This document shows positions 22,725 to 31,900 of a DNA stretch of 32,756 nucleotides, in pieces. The position numbers and the translations under genes are program-made. Under the pieces are notes generated by a model. That model worked only from the letters and a program-made list of their open reading frames with translations, had not been told where the DNA came from and did not search any database. The stretch comes from an uncultured Dorea sp. (lineage in GTDB: Bacteria; Bacillota; Clostridia; Lachnospirales; Lachnospiraceae). The stretch is from assembly GCA_910577685.1 (NCBI GenBank), contig CAJTOH010000043.1:1-32756 (forward strand), written 5' to 3'. Positions within the stretch are counted from its first letter, which is position 1. Each line of letters starts with the position of its first letter.

Positions 22725-25700
22725 CTATTTCTTCTTTTTCTTTCCTTTCTTCGACTTTATCTGAACGCCGGCGATAACTGCAATACATACGACTGCGAGC
22801 GCTATCCATACGGCAGTCTTGCTGGTATCTCCTGTCTTTGGCAGGAAAGAGGCGGCGGCCGATTTAATAGCGTCGGCTACAGAGGAAGTTCCTCCGTTTC
22901 CGTTTGTGCCGTTAGACGAGCCGTTGCCTGTATCGCCGTTTGTGCCGGATCCGTCTTTGGGAGTATTTCCGTTGCTGTTGGAATCCGTCGGATTTGCCGG
23001 ATCATCCGGATTATTGGGATCGTCCGGGTTATCGGGATCGTCCGGGTTATCCGGGTTGTCAGGATCATCCGGGTTATCGGGATCGTCCGGGTTGTTAGGA
23101 TCGTCCGGATTATCCGGAGTAACTCCGTCTCCCACAGTGTTGCTGTGTTCGCCGCCTTCCACAGCGTCTGTCCATGCAATTGCGATGGGGGAGGCGCTCT
23201 TTAAGGTGAATTGGAGCCCGTTAGGAGTCTTGGTAATCTGTTCCTTTTCTATGGTTTCAATCTCCCCTTTATCCTTTCCGGAACTAAACATATGAGCTAT
23301 TACAAAGTCGTTTGCCTTTAAACTGGTGCCTTCCGGATAATCTATGGTAAATACCTTCCCTTCTTCCGGGAAATCGTCCGCAGTTGCGGGGCGCGGGCGT
23401 TTGTTGCCTTCTACGGCCATAACCGTATATTCATAATAAGTGATATTAGTATTTGAGAAAGCACGGGGGTCAATAAACAAAAGTCTCTCGGCCAACAGCG
23501 AGCCGATCTCCCCGCTTATTATTTTCTCATCCGTACTCTTGCCTTCGGCTTCCATCCGCGCTTTGATTTCATCATACAATTCCTGAGATATCTTATTATC
23601 CTTAAGTGCGTCTGCCGAAGGGTCGAATCTGTTAGGCGTTCCGCTCAGGCTTATGCTGATCTCTGATTTTATAATCTTCTCTTCCGCCGCGTCGCTGGGG
23701 GTCATATCGTCCATGACCGCAATGGCCTTGACGGTTGTTGTTTCATAGATCTGGAACTCTCCCGTATATTTTTCACCTGTTTCCTGAAGATTAGAACCGT
23801 CGTTGCCCTCGGAGGTGGTGTAGTATATCTCGGCGTCCTCAAAATCTGCAGGCGGTTTAATTGTCACGGTAGTTGACCCTGTAAACGGACTGCCGTTACT
23901 GGAAATAATAGTAGGATTGCCTAATTTCGGCAAAACCTTGGTAAAGGATTCCGTGGCAGGGTTACTAGGATTCAGCTTGCCGGTGTTATCGACGGCGATT
24001 GCTTTAATTATAGTGTCTTTTTTTATTGACAGTGGTTCCGTATACCGCTTCGCCGGTTTTTCGCCGGGAATGATGTCGGGCGGCTCGCTGCCGTCGGTTG
24101 TCATAGTATAGTAAATCTCCCAGTTTTCATCGTGTCCGGTAAGCTGAACCTTTGCAAAACGGACGAATTCGTTTGCTTCTAAGGTATCGTCGTCTAATTC
24201 GGTTCCGTCCTCATTTAACAGCGTCATAACAGGCGGCAGCGCGTTTATCTTTGGCGCGGTTCCTGTGATTTCAACGAAGCCGCTGGCTTTATGAGTCTTT
24301 GTCTCGGCATATCTTATGTATCCCGTATAGCTGGTATCAGATTCGCAATCTTTTTTAAATCGTACGTCGGCTATTGTTAGAGAATCATCTTTCTTTGGCA
24401 GGAAGTCTTCGTCCGTCGTGCCGGTAAAACTGTATTGAGCGCCTTCAAGATAAGGCAGTTCGGCGGTAATCTTAAGACTTTCTTCATCTGATTCAAATTT
24501 TAGCTGAGGCGTTCCGTCTTCTTCAAATCCCATTTCGGTGTTTGTCGGTTTTTCACGGTCAAGCAGATCGAAATAGATCAGATCGCTTTTGCCGGTTCCG
24601 CTGGCTTTTTGACCGTCTGCGCCTACCGCATAGACCTCAAAATAATGCTCTGTCTTCGGATCGATCTCAAAGGATTCGGATTCCTGCGGCTCGCCGCCGT
24701 CCATACTGTACATATATTTTGCATCGGGAGACGGGCTGTCAAGCTTAACCGAACATATAAACTTATCTCCATTTGCCTCGTAAGGGATACCGGTTATATT
24801 AGGCGCGTCTGCCTCATAGATGTTTACCGGCTGATTCTCGGGTAAAGCGACAACGTTTCCTGCAACATCAGGCTCAACAGTATAATTTTTCCCCTTGGGT
24901 CCTTTTAATTCTATAGATTTAATTTTTACAGACTTATATTCGCCCACATTGGTTGTTTCGTTGCCTTCGGCGTCTAATACGGAGCCTATTGCTTCTATAT
25001 TTACCTCGTCCTTGCCTAAAGTCTGAATGGACAGACCTGTTAATTTCACATCAGAGCTGCCGTCATGGGGTTTGTCTTCAGCGGACAAACCGTCCATATT
25101 AAGCGGTACAGGCTTTGGAGTAATTGAAAAATTCACTGTTTGATCCGGCGTTCCGGAATAATTACCTATACCGGTAATCGTATAAACATAAGTATCGGCA
25201 TCGGTAAGAAGTTCCGAGGCAGGGTCGTTCTTGGGTGATATTTCTATCTCGTAATCAGTGCCTTTTACCAGAGGATCCGGATCATCTCCGGTACTTCCGT
25301 CCCCTTCGTTTTTGGCGGGCAAGGTTACCGTGACCTCAGGTGAAAAAGCGGAGCCGTTATATTCCACCGTATATTCTCCGGTTTCAGGATTCAAAGTTAT
25401 GCCTTCCCCTTTTAAAGTTACTTTGGCGTCTTTAATAGGAGACGCAACGATAGAGAAGTTTAACAGAATTCCCTTTACATCCGTAGAGTAGTTTCCATTG
25501 CGCTGATTGGCCGCCCGGATTGTAATTGAAGGGGGATTTTTCTGGCCTGCATCTTTGACGTCTATATTGTAGTCGCCGGGAGTAACCAGATAATCGTCGT
25601 TAATTGACAGCTCGTCGCCGTTGTAGGTTATCTGCGGGTTCGGAATGATCTTTTGGCCGGTGTAGGTTTGTTCTTTTATAGAATCATAGTTGATCATGTC

Positions 25701-27194
25701 CCGGGTAATTTCTTTTTTCTTTATGGTAACCGGTATATCGATAGAAGGATATCCAGGCCTTTTGAAAGAAACTAAATAGTCTCCGGCATCTCTGAGAGTA
25801 GCGGGATTATCGCCCTGGGTAACGGAAGGCTCCCACAGGTCCGGGCGGTCAATGATCTGATCGGGGGCGCTGGGAACCCGGTTGGCTCCGGTCTCGCTTT
25901 TGGTAAATAGATTCAATAAATTACTTTTTTTGCCTGAGTAGACTAATTTACTCGTATCTACTAAAATATCTTCTTTCGTTAATGATACCTGCCGGATCGG
26001 AACATCCTCGTAAGTACCGCCCAAATCCCTCAGATAGTCGGCGTTAATAATTTTTCCGGTGCCGTTTTTGCTCTCGCCTTCAATGACGCTGCCCTTTTTT
26101 AATGAGAATTTATTTTTTTCCAAGATTGCCAGAGAACATCCGTCGTTTATGGTAATCTTATCCCAGCTTTGAGGCAGGTATTCCATAATGGCGTCGCCGT
26201 AGACTTCGCAATTTTTTTCGGCTAAGTCCCATACCATGGCGTTGAACCCATCCATAGCGGTACGGTCGTTATTTTCAATACTGCCTTCATATATACGTGT
26301 CGTCTTGAGCGTTGCGCTCTCCTTATCTGACGACAGGGTACTGCAGTTAATGCCATATCCTGATTTTGAGGTTGCAGAGCCGGTTGGATACTTTCCGCCC
26401 TCGGCAGAGACTTTTCCACCGGAAATGGTTACTTCACCCTTCGGCAGTCCGTGATTGCTTCCGCCGGGGATAAATCCGCCTCCGCAGCCGATACCTGAAC
26501 CTACTTCCGTATCTTTGTCCGCATCGCCGCCAATAGCGGTAATATCGCCGCCGCTGATTTTAATCTTTCCGGCGGATCCTGTGTATGCCCCGCCAATTCC
26601 GGCGCACCGTTCGCCGCCTTTTGCCGTAACAGTACCGCTTTCAATAGTAATATTACCGGCGTCTCCATAGTCCTCGGCGCCGATACCGGCTCCGCCTATC
26701 TTGGCTTCGGCCGTCAAGGAGCCTTCGCCCTTTATGTTCAATGTGGCCGTTTTACCGGTGCCTTTTGGCGACATTACGCAGATTCCTGCCCTGCCGTCGC
26801 CGCTTTTTAATGTGTTTTGGGAACCTTTATTCAAGGTCAGATTGACGACAGCGTCATTCTGGATTTCAAAAGCACAGACGTTATCATTGGCGCTTGCATC
26901 AATCTCGACTCCGTCCAAAGTGATGTTATGGACGCCCTCCTTTACGATTATTACATTGGCCTCTATATCCGCAGTTCCGGTAGTGGTTCCGGAAATGATA
27001 TGCCCGCCGCATTTTTCTCCGCCTTCGCAGTGCGCGCTGTCAATCACAACGTCGTCATTATTGATTAAATGAGTAGCATGATCGCTGCCGGACGCAGTGG
27101 AAACATCGGCCGATTTCACCGCGGATGGGAATAAGAGTAACGCCGTGCCTGCCATTAATGGAATGGTTAAAGATAGTAGCTTCTTTCTTCGCAT
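22725..27194 (-). CDS. Large LPXTG-anchored surface protein (beta-helix, MBG-like and chitobiase-like domains)
   Basis: 1489 residues. A signal peptide (1-28, cleavage near AVKSA) leads to a Gly-rich beta-helix-like region (about 45-290, repeats such as GNITIESGTVTAKGGERCAGIGGA) opening with CEGGEKCGGHIISG. Next come several immunoglobulin/MBG-like units with Tyr-Thr-Gly and VPLN..GL motifs (about 400-800), then two chitobiase C-terminal-like units (EIYYTMTTDGSEP near 1033 and EIYYTTSEGNDG near 1121). A conserved FTLKSASPIAIAW module, a PDNPDDP spacer (about 1355-1400), and LPKTG (1451-1455), a membrane span and a Lys tail end the protein. It should be exported and linked to peptidoglycan by a sortase. 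It is paralogous to the protein at 28997. Likely an adhesin or glycan-binding protein; the ligand is unknown. Confidence 0.9.
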   Translation of the reverse strand: MRRKKLLSLTIPLMAGTALLLFPSAVKSADVSTASGSDHATHLINNDDVVIDSAHCEGGEKCGGHIISGTTTGTADIEANVIIVKEGVHNITLDGVEIDASANDNVCAFEIQNDAVVNLTLNKGSQNTLKSGDGRAGICVMSPKGTGKTATLNIKGEGSLTAEAKIGGAGIGAEDYGDAGNITIESGTVTAKGGERCAGIGGAYTGSAGKIKISGGDITAIGGDADKDTEVGSGIGCGGGFIPGGSNHGLPKGEVTISGGKVSAEGGKYPTGSATSKSGYGINCSTLSSDKESATLKTTRIYEGSIENNDRTAMDGFNAMVWDLAEKNCEVYGDAIMEYLPQSWDKITINDGCSLAILEKNKFSLKKGSVIEGESKNGTGKIINADYLRDLGGTYEDVPIRQVSLTKEDILVDTSKLVYSGKKSNLLNLFTKSETGANRVPSAPDQIIDRPDLWEPSVTQGDNPATLRDAGDYLVSFKRPGYPSIDIPVTIKKKEITRDMINYDSIKEQTYTGQKIIPNPQITYNGDELSINDDYLVTPGDYNIDVKDAGQKNPPSITIRAANQRNGNYSTDVKGILLNFSIVASPIKDAKVTLKGEGITLNPETGEYTVEYNGSAFSPEVTVTLPAKNEGDGSTGDDPDPLVKGTDYEIEISPKNDPASELLTDADTYVYTITGIGNYSGTPDQTVNFSITPKPVPLNMDGLSAEDKPHDGSSDVKLTGLSIQTLGKDEVNIEAIGSVLDAEGNETTNVGEYKSVKIKSIELKGPKGKNYTVEPDVAGNVVALPENQPVNIYEADAPNITGIPYEANGDKFICSVKLDSPSPDAKYMYSMDGGEPQESESFEIDPKTEHYFEVYAVGADGQKASGTGKSDLIYFDLLDREKPTNTEMGFEEDGTPQLKFESDEESLKITAELPYLEGAQYSFTGTTDEDFLPKKDDSLTIADVRFKKDCESDTSYTGYIRYAETKTHKASGFVEITGTAPKINALPPVMTLLNEDGTELDDDTLEANEFVRFAKVQLTGHDENWEIYYTMTTDGSEPPDIIPGEKPAKRYTEPLSIKKDTIIKAIAVDNTGKLNPSNPATESFTKVLPKLGNPTIISSNGSPFTGSTTVTIKPPADFEDAEIYYTTSEGNDGSNLQETGEKYTGEFQIYETTTVKAIAVMDDMTPSDAAEEKIIKSEISISLSGTPNRFDPSADALKDNKISQELYDEIKARMEAEGKSTDEKIISGEIGSLLAERLLFIDPRAFSNTNITYYEYTVMAVEGNKRPRPATADDFPEEGKVFTIDYPEGTSLKANDFVIAHMFSSGKDKGEIETIEKEQITKTPNGLQFTLKSASPIAIAWTDAVEGGEHSNTVGDGVTPDNPDDPNNPDDPDNPDDPDNPDNPDDPDNPDDPNNPDDPANPTDSNSNGNTPKDGSGTNGDTGNGSSNGTNGNGGTSSVADAIKSAAASFLPKTGDTSKTAVWIALAVVCIAVIAGVQIKSKKGKKKKK
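22990..23130 (-). repeat. Asp-Pro-Asn tandem repeat spacer
   Basis: Short units encoding PDNPDDP/NNPDDP are repeated about fifteen times as 9- and 18-base periods. The unit is a flexible stalk between the last folded module and the LPKTG anchor. The antisense strand is open through it only because of this periodicity. Confidence 0.85.
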
Positions 27195-27202
27195 CGTATT
27201 TG

Positions 27203-27275
27203 ATCCTTTCTAAAAATTATTATAATTGTATACGCAAAATCTATTGGACAAATGAAATTTTGTCCAATAGATTTA
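27203..27275 (-). promoter_or_regulatory. Leader of surface gene 1 with a perfect 16-bp inverted repeat
   Basis: AAATCTATTGGACAAA (27237-27252) and TTTGTCCAATAGATTT (27259-27274) are perfect inverted arms with a six-base spacer. Leftward come TATACAATTATAAT as the probable -10 area and the ribosome site AGAAAGGAT before the ATG at 27194. The arms cover the expected -35 position, so a repressor or activator site is likely. Much of this sequence recurs before the paralogous gene at 28997. Confidence 0.7.
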
Positions 27276-27288
27276 CAAGGATGTCAAA

Positions 27289-27338
27289 CACAAAAAAATC
27301 CTCAAAATAATGGCGGGGTAAACCATATTTTGAGGATT
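27289..27338 (-). terminator. Terminator of the XRE regulator gene
   Basis: AATCCTCAAAATA(A)TGG pairs with CCATATTTTGAGGATT (27297-27313, 27323-27338), one bulged A, and leftward is followed by GATTTTTTTG. The XRE gene stop is at 27363. It insulates the XRE gene from the surface-gene promoter just beyond. Confidence 0.88.
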
Positions 27339-27362
27339 GTTTATTTGTTTATAACAGTGAAT

Positions 27363-27740
27363 TTATATTTTTTCCGGAATTATTTCTTGGGCGTCCTCAG
27401 CGAGACCGGCTTGATTCTCCAGATTCTGAAGAACTTTCAGCAGTTCCTTTTTCGAACGTATAGGCAGACGTCTAAATCTAATCAAAAAATTCTGTGTATC
27501 ATCGGACAGATTCCGGGTTTCATCAACAGTGATATAGGTAGGTTCTTCATCATCCAGAAGATAATCAATGGTCACGTGGAAGAGATTGGCAAATGCCGAC
27601 AGTTTTTCATGTGACGGCTGCCGGTTCTTCGTTTCGTAGCCTGCAATTGTGGAACGTGCGAGACTCATGCGCTGTGCGACATACTCTTGTGTCATATTGT
27701 TTTCGAGACGTAGGGCTTTGAGTTTTTCTGCAAAAGCCAT
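27363..27740 (-). CDS. XRE family helix-turn-helix regulator
   Basis: 125 residues. The N-terminal 65 are an HTH_3 domain: EKLKALRLENNMTQEYVAQRMSLARSTIAGYETKNRQPSHEKLSAFANLFHVTIDYLLDD. The rest is an acidic/helical tail (about 66-125) with no enzymatic motif, possibly for dimerisation. AAAGGAGG precedes the start. It lies between the two divergent surface-protein genes and has its own promoter area with a palindrome, so self-regulation and control of the neighbours are both plausible. The Cro/CI relatives are also common phage or mobile-element regulators, but no other phage genes are present. Confidence 0.92.
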   Translation of the reverse strand: MAFAEKLKALRLENNMTQEYVAQRMSLARSTIAGYETKNRQPSHEKLSAFANLFHVTIDYLLDDEEPTYITVDETRNLSDDTQNFLIRFRRLPIRSKKELLKVLQNLENQAGLAEDAQEIIPEKI

Positions 27741-28053
27741 ATGATCTTCCTCCTTTGTGTATTGTTGCTTTTTATCTTTTGCTATATTTTACCAAATGTT
27801 TCGTTATAGAACATATTATGTTCCGAGAAGAAACTTTATTGATTTAAATAATCTAAATATTTTGCCCTCCTTTCCCAATTTTGTTTTAGAATAGCAAGAA
27901 TTTTCGGATATTATCAGTCTGGTTTTGCAAAAATTGGTAATTTACACTTAAAGGTTATAGCATGGCTATGATAAACATTTAATTTTCTGAGAAGTATATT
28001 CTAAAGCCATTTTCTACAGACTATATAAAAAACAGATAACGGAGGCGTAAATA
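27741..28053. promoter_or_regulatory. Divergent AT-rich gap with palindrome at 27809-27823
   Basis: This 313-base gap has no gene. GAACATATTATGTTC (27809-27823) is a perfect 15-base palindrome. Leftward it overlaps the -35 (TATGTT) of a possible XRE promoter whose -10 is TAAAAT (27787-27792), which suits an autoregulatory operator. The spacing GAAC-N7-GTTC differs from the clostridial LexA box. A second short inverted repeat, ATAGC/GCTAT, is at 27957-27969. No good + strand promoter was found for the next gene; GGAGG lies ten bases before its ATG. Confidence 0.5.
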
Positions 28054-28485
28054 ATGGATAGACAGACAGTAACTCTTTTAAAGGAATGTAATGCGGGGTG
28101 TAAGATGGCGATCGGCAGTATGGAGCAACTGAAAAATTTCTTAGTAAACGGAGATCTTGAACAAACTTTAACGGCATACAGGGAACAGCATAAGGAGATG
28201 GAAGGCGAGTCGTCAAAACTTCTGGCAAAATTAGGAGAGAGTGATCAGCAGCCGGATAAACTTGCTTCTGCATTTTCATGGATTACAACGGAGGTGAAAT
28301 TGAGGGTCAGGGATGACAGTACCCAGATTGCCAAAATTCTTATGAATGGGTGTAATATGGGGATTCAGTCGATCAGCGAGTGTATGAATAGATGTCCGGA
28401 CGCATCCCACGCCAGCATTTCTCTGGCGAAGAAATTGGTGAAATGTGAGGAAAAACTTATGGAGGATATGAAGAAGTATCTGTAA
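28054..28485 (+). CDS. Small helical ferritin-like (DUF2383-like) protein
   Basis: 143 residues predicted as a four-helix bundle, opening KECNAGCKMAIGSMEQL and continuing EVKLRVRDDSTQIAKILMNGCNMGIQSISECMNRC, the pattern seen in small DUF2383-like proteins of Lachnospiraceae. It has six cysteines (12, 16, 100, 110, 114, 131), two in CNAGC and two in CMNRC arrangement, more than a simple bundle needs. It is cytosolic with no signal peptide. Its own ribosome site (GGAGG) is clear. Position between an XRE regulator and a surface gene says little. I do not know the function. Confidence 0.7.
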   Translation: MDRQTVTLLKECNAGCKMAIGSMEQLKNFLVNGDLEQTLTAYREQHKEMEGESSKLLAKLGESDQQPDKLASAFSWITTEVKLRVRDDSTQIAKILMNGCNMGIQSISECMNRCPDASHASISLAKKLVKCEEKLMEDMKKYL

Positions 28486-28996
28486 TTAGTTAGAAATACG
28501 AAAAAAGCTGTTGACATAAAACTTAAAACATATTCTCAAGTTTTATAATCAAAATCAATTTTCTGACGATATATTATAAGACGCTCTTTTTAAGCGATAC
28601 GGGGTAGAATCTAAAAGGTATCATGGAAAGAGGTGGAGGATGAGTTGAAGATACGGAATGATTACCGGTATGCTGGTATTGATATCGTGGAAAAGCAGAA
28701 AAGCTGGAATAGGGGGTGGATCGTATGCTCAGACGGATGAGCGTTGGCCTCAGAGTGCGTTTCCAGATAAAACAGAGTAAGAAACTTTGGTAATGTCAGA
28801 TATTTCAGACAACCTATGTGAATATAATGGCATTGGAAGTAAAAGTTCCCATTATAAGTATTACGAATTAGGTATAAAAACATTGAACTCCCTAATATTT
28901 TGAAGTATACTTATATAAAGGTCGATCTAAAGGTCAAAATTTCATTTTGCCAATAGATTTAACGATATGATAAATATTTTTAGAAAGGATTAAAAC
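28486..28996. other. AT-rich gap before surface gene 2, no confident gene
   Basis: A 511-base stretch. TTGACA at 28511-28516 and TATAAT at 28544-28549 are 27 bases apart, so they are not one promoter. A TTG-started frame at 28645-28740 with GGAGG upstream encodes about 31 residues (RYAGIDIVEKQKSWNRGW), and another ATG frame at 28724-28792 about 22; neither is recognisable. Nothing else coding was found. The final 65 bases are the leader shared with the other surface gene (28931-28996). Confidence 0.5.
28931..28996 (+). promoter_or_regulatory. Leader of surface gene 2, degenerate copy of the surface gene 1 leader
   Basis: From CAAAATTTCATTTT through CCAATAGATTT and TTTTTAGAAAGGAT the sequence is nearly collinear with the leftward leader at 27203-27275. 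The inverted repeat is only partly kept: ATCTAAAGGTCAAA and TTTTGCCAATAGAT match in 10 of 14 paired positions. The ribosome site AAAGGA lies seven bases before the ATG at 28997. Confidence 0.65.
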
Positions 28997-31900
28997 ATGA
29001 TGCGGAAAAAGAAACTAAGATCATTAACGGTATTTTTGGCGGCATGTACGGTGTTACTTTGTGCTCCTTCATCAGTTAGTGCTCAAGATGCGGTGCCTCC
29101 TGCCGGTAATGGAACTACAGGAGATGCCGACGGAAGCGGTTCCGGAGGGGACAGCTCCGGTGGAAGCATTTCCGGAGGAGGAAGTAGCGCGATTGGAGCA
29201 GGGGTGCAGGAAATAGACTTAGCAACTCCTAGTACATGGCCTGATAGTACAATTCCTATAAAGATAGGTTATTGTCAGGGGCAATGTGCAGGTCATATAA
29301 TTAAGGGTACATTTGCAGGACAAAATTATGATTCAATTAAATCGGTTATTGAAATTGAAGGCGGTCCCCATAATATTATTTTGCAAGATGCTGTTGTCGA
29401 TTTGTCTACAGTAACAAGTCCGGATCCGGATTCTCCTTTGAGTGTTCGTGCGCTCGCATTGGGAGAAGGCGCGAGTGTGAATTTAACTTTAAAAGGAAGC
29501 AGCACGATGAATAGTGTTGGTTCGAAAGCAGGAGTATACGTTCACTCGTCGGCAACGCTTAATATTCTTAAAGGCGACACTGGTTCAAGTCTGACAGCAA
29601 AAGGCGGCCATGGTTCCGCTGGCATAGGCGGTGATGGATATAGCGCTGACAGTGGAACTATTTTGATTGATGCGCAAGGAAGCACAATAAATGCTACGGG
29701 CGGAACAGGCGGATGTGGTATTGGCGGTGGAATGGAAGGAATGGCAGGTAAGATTACCATTAAAGCCGGTACGGTTAACGCCAAAGGCGGCGATGGGAAT
29801 ACAACTCTTTCAGGTGGAGCCGGTATAGGTTCTGTTCGCTCTCCATACAATGATGTTATTATCAGCGGCGGTAAAGTTTCTGCTATTGGAGGGTATACTA
29901 ACAGAGATAATGTGCCTATCCAAAGTTACGGCATCGCGTGTAGTACTTTATCATCATCAGGAAATAGTGTTACTATGACTGCAAACAGTATAGCGGGAAA
30001 TTATGGTTCGTTTAACGGTGTAGTATGGGGCGATGGAGGGGATCTCAATACAGCTCGTGTTTATGGTGATGCAACGCTGACAGATCATGTGAAAATGAAT
30101 CAGACTATAAGGATTCCAACGGGAACATCCCTATCTATTCCGGATATGAATTACGCGAATAATGGAACGATAACAGGTGGAGGACTATTAATAGACCCGC
30201 AATATTTAACGGTAGGCCCCAATAGTAGTCTTGAGATTCCCATGGATAATAGAAAGGTTAGCCTGACTAAGAAAGATATTAATGTAAAAACCGAGTTGAT
30301 TTATACGGGAGCTGATTTATTAGAGACGGAATCAGCGATTACCATAAACAAGACAAGAAAAGAAGACAATATAACATATCAGGTTGATACTGTCGGATGG
30401 ACACGTAAGATCAAGCGGGATAATGAAGACGTAGATAAAATTATTGATTATGGTTCCTATTCAGTAACATATACCAGAGATAAATTTTCACCTATTATGC
30501 TCGACAGGATTGAAGTAAAGCAAAAAGAAATTACGCCTGATATGATTAGTGTTTCGGGTAATCTTACTTATACCGGAGAAGCAATTAAACCAGTAGTGAC
30601 GATCAAATATAAAGAACAGACACTTGTAGAAAGTACAGCAGACGTTACAGGAGATTATACTATTGCTGGTTTTAAAGAGAATATTAATGCTGGTAAAGCA
30701 ACAGTTTCAATCGAAGCGGAAAACAATTGTAATTACACTACTAAAGATAGGGAACCAGTAGAAGCGACATTTACCATTGCACAAGCATCTATCGACACGG
30801 CAAAGGTAGAGATTGCGCCAACAGAGAATGTTTATAACGGCAAGGCGCGTAAACCAAAGATTACCGTAACGTTAAATGCAGAGAGTTCGGACGAAGGTAA
30901 CGAGGATTCAGGAGAGGAAGAAGAAGGCGAAGGAACTGAGGATGAAACGCCGGAACCGTCCGCACCGCCGAAGGTATTGACGAGCAAGGATTATGACGTA
31001 ACATACACCCCGGACGATAAGGTGACGAATGCGAATACTTATACCATTACTATAAAAGGAAAAGGTAATTATACAGGCACAGCGCCTACTGCAACATACA
31101 CTATTAATAAGAAAGCATTAGAGATCTCTAAGATTACGGCAAAGACCAGAACATATGACAAGACCAATATAGTTGAACTGGATGAAGTTGTATTTGCAAA
31201 TCTTGAAAAAGCAGACGAGGGCAAGGTGAATCTGGAAGCAGCGAAGATTATGGTCTCTGGTTCCGATGCAGGGACTTACGGCGTTGTTACGTTTGAAGAG
31301 CCTAAGCTCACAGGAGATGCAGCGAGCAATTATTCGCTGGAAATTCCTCCGGAAGGTCTGACATTATCAGAAGATATTGAAATTCAACAGGCTAAAGCGC
31401 CGGAGACACCGAAACTTGAAGGAGAGTACACTTCTAATGAAGATAAGACTTCTTTCGTCTATACGCTGAAGCTTACGAATCCGGATGAATTAGGAGATTA
31501 TCGTTACAGAATGGTTGACGAGAACGGTGAAGGGGAATGGTTAGAAGCAACAGAGCCGAATACGTTTGTCTTCACAGATATTCCGCCAGAGACGACTCAG
31601 ATCTTCGAATGTTATTCCGTAGGTTCTGCAAATGTTGCGGAGAGTGAGATCGGAAGGATTGAAGTAGACTTTAAGAAGCCGGCGCAGGAAACGCAGCCGG
31701 AAGCAGCAGAGCTGACTTTTGAGCAGAATGAAGATAATCTGACCTTTACGGCAACAATCCCAGAGATTCCGAACGGTGAGTACAGCTTCTTATGTGATAA
31801 AGATTGTGATGAAGATGGAGACGGTGAGTTCGAGTGTGAACATTTCTCAGAAGACAACACAAAGATTGACTGTGAACCACTGACAGATTATAAGGGGTAT

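Noticed and set aside
22990..23130. CRISPR-like appearance of short repeats
   Set aside because: The period is 9-18 bases with no unique spacers; it codes for a Pro/Asp stalk.
22593..23295. Open frames on the + strand over the PDN repeat (GSSGLSGSSGL and IRIIGIVRV repeats)
   Set aside because: They arise from the sense-strand tandem repeat and are fully inside a well-supported surface-protein gene.
27809..27823. LexA (SOS) box
   Set aside because: The half-sites GAAC and GTTC are seven bases apart, whereas the clostridial/Bacillus LexA box has a four-base gap.
28511..28549. Promoter TTGACA...TATAAT
   Set aside because: The elements are 27 bases apart, too far for a standard sigma factor; no better -10 lies at 16-18 bases.
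29036..29050. Lipobox LAAC in surface protein 2
   Set aside because: The hydrophobic stretch continues past the Cys, and the paralogue uses an ordinary signal peptide, so a signal peptidase I site near VSA is preferred; not excluded.
29542..29850. Antisense Pro-rich frames over surface gene 2
   Set aside because: They are shadows of the Gly-rich sense frame, which is continuous from 28997 to the window end.
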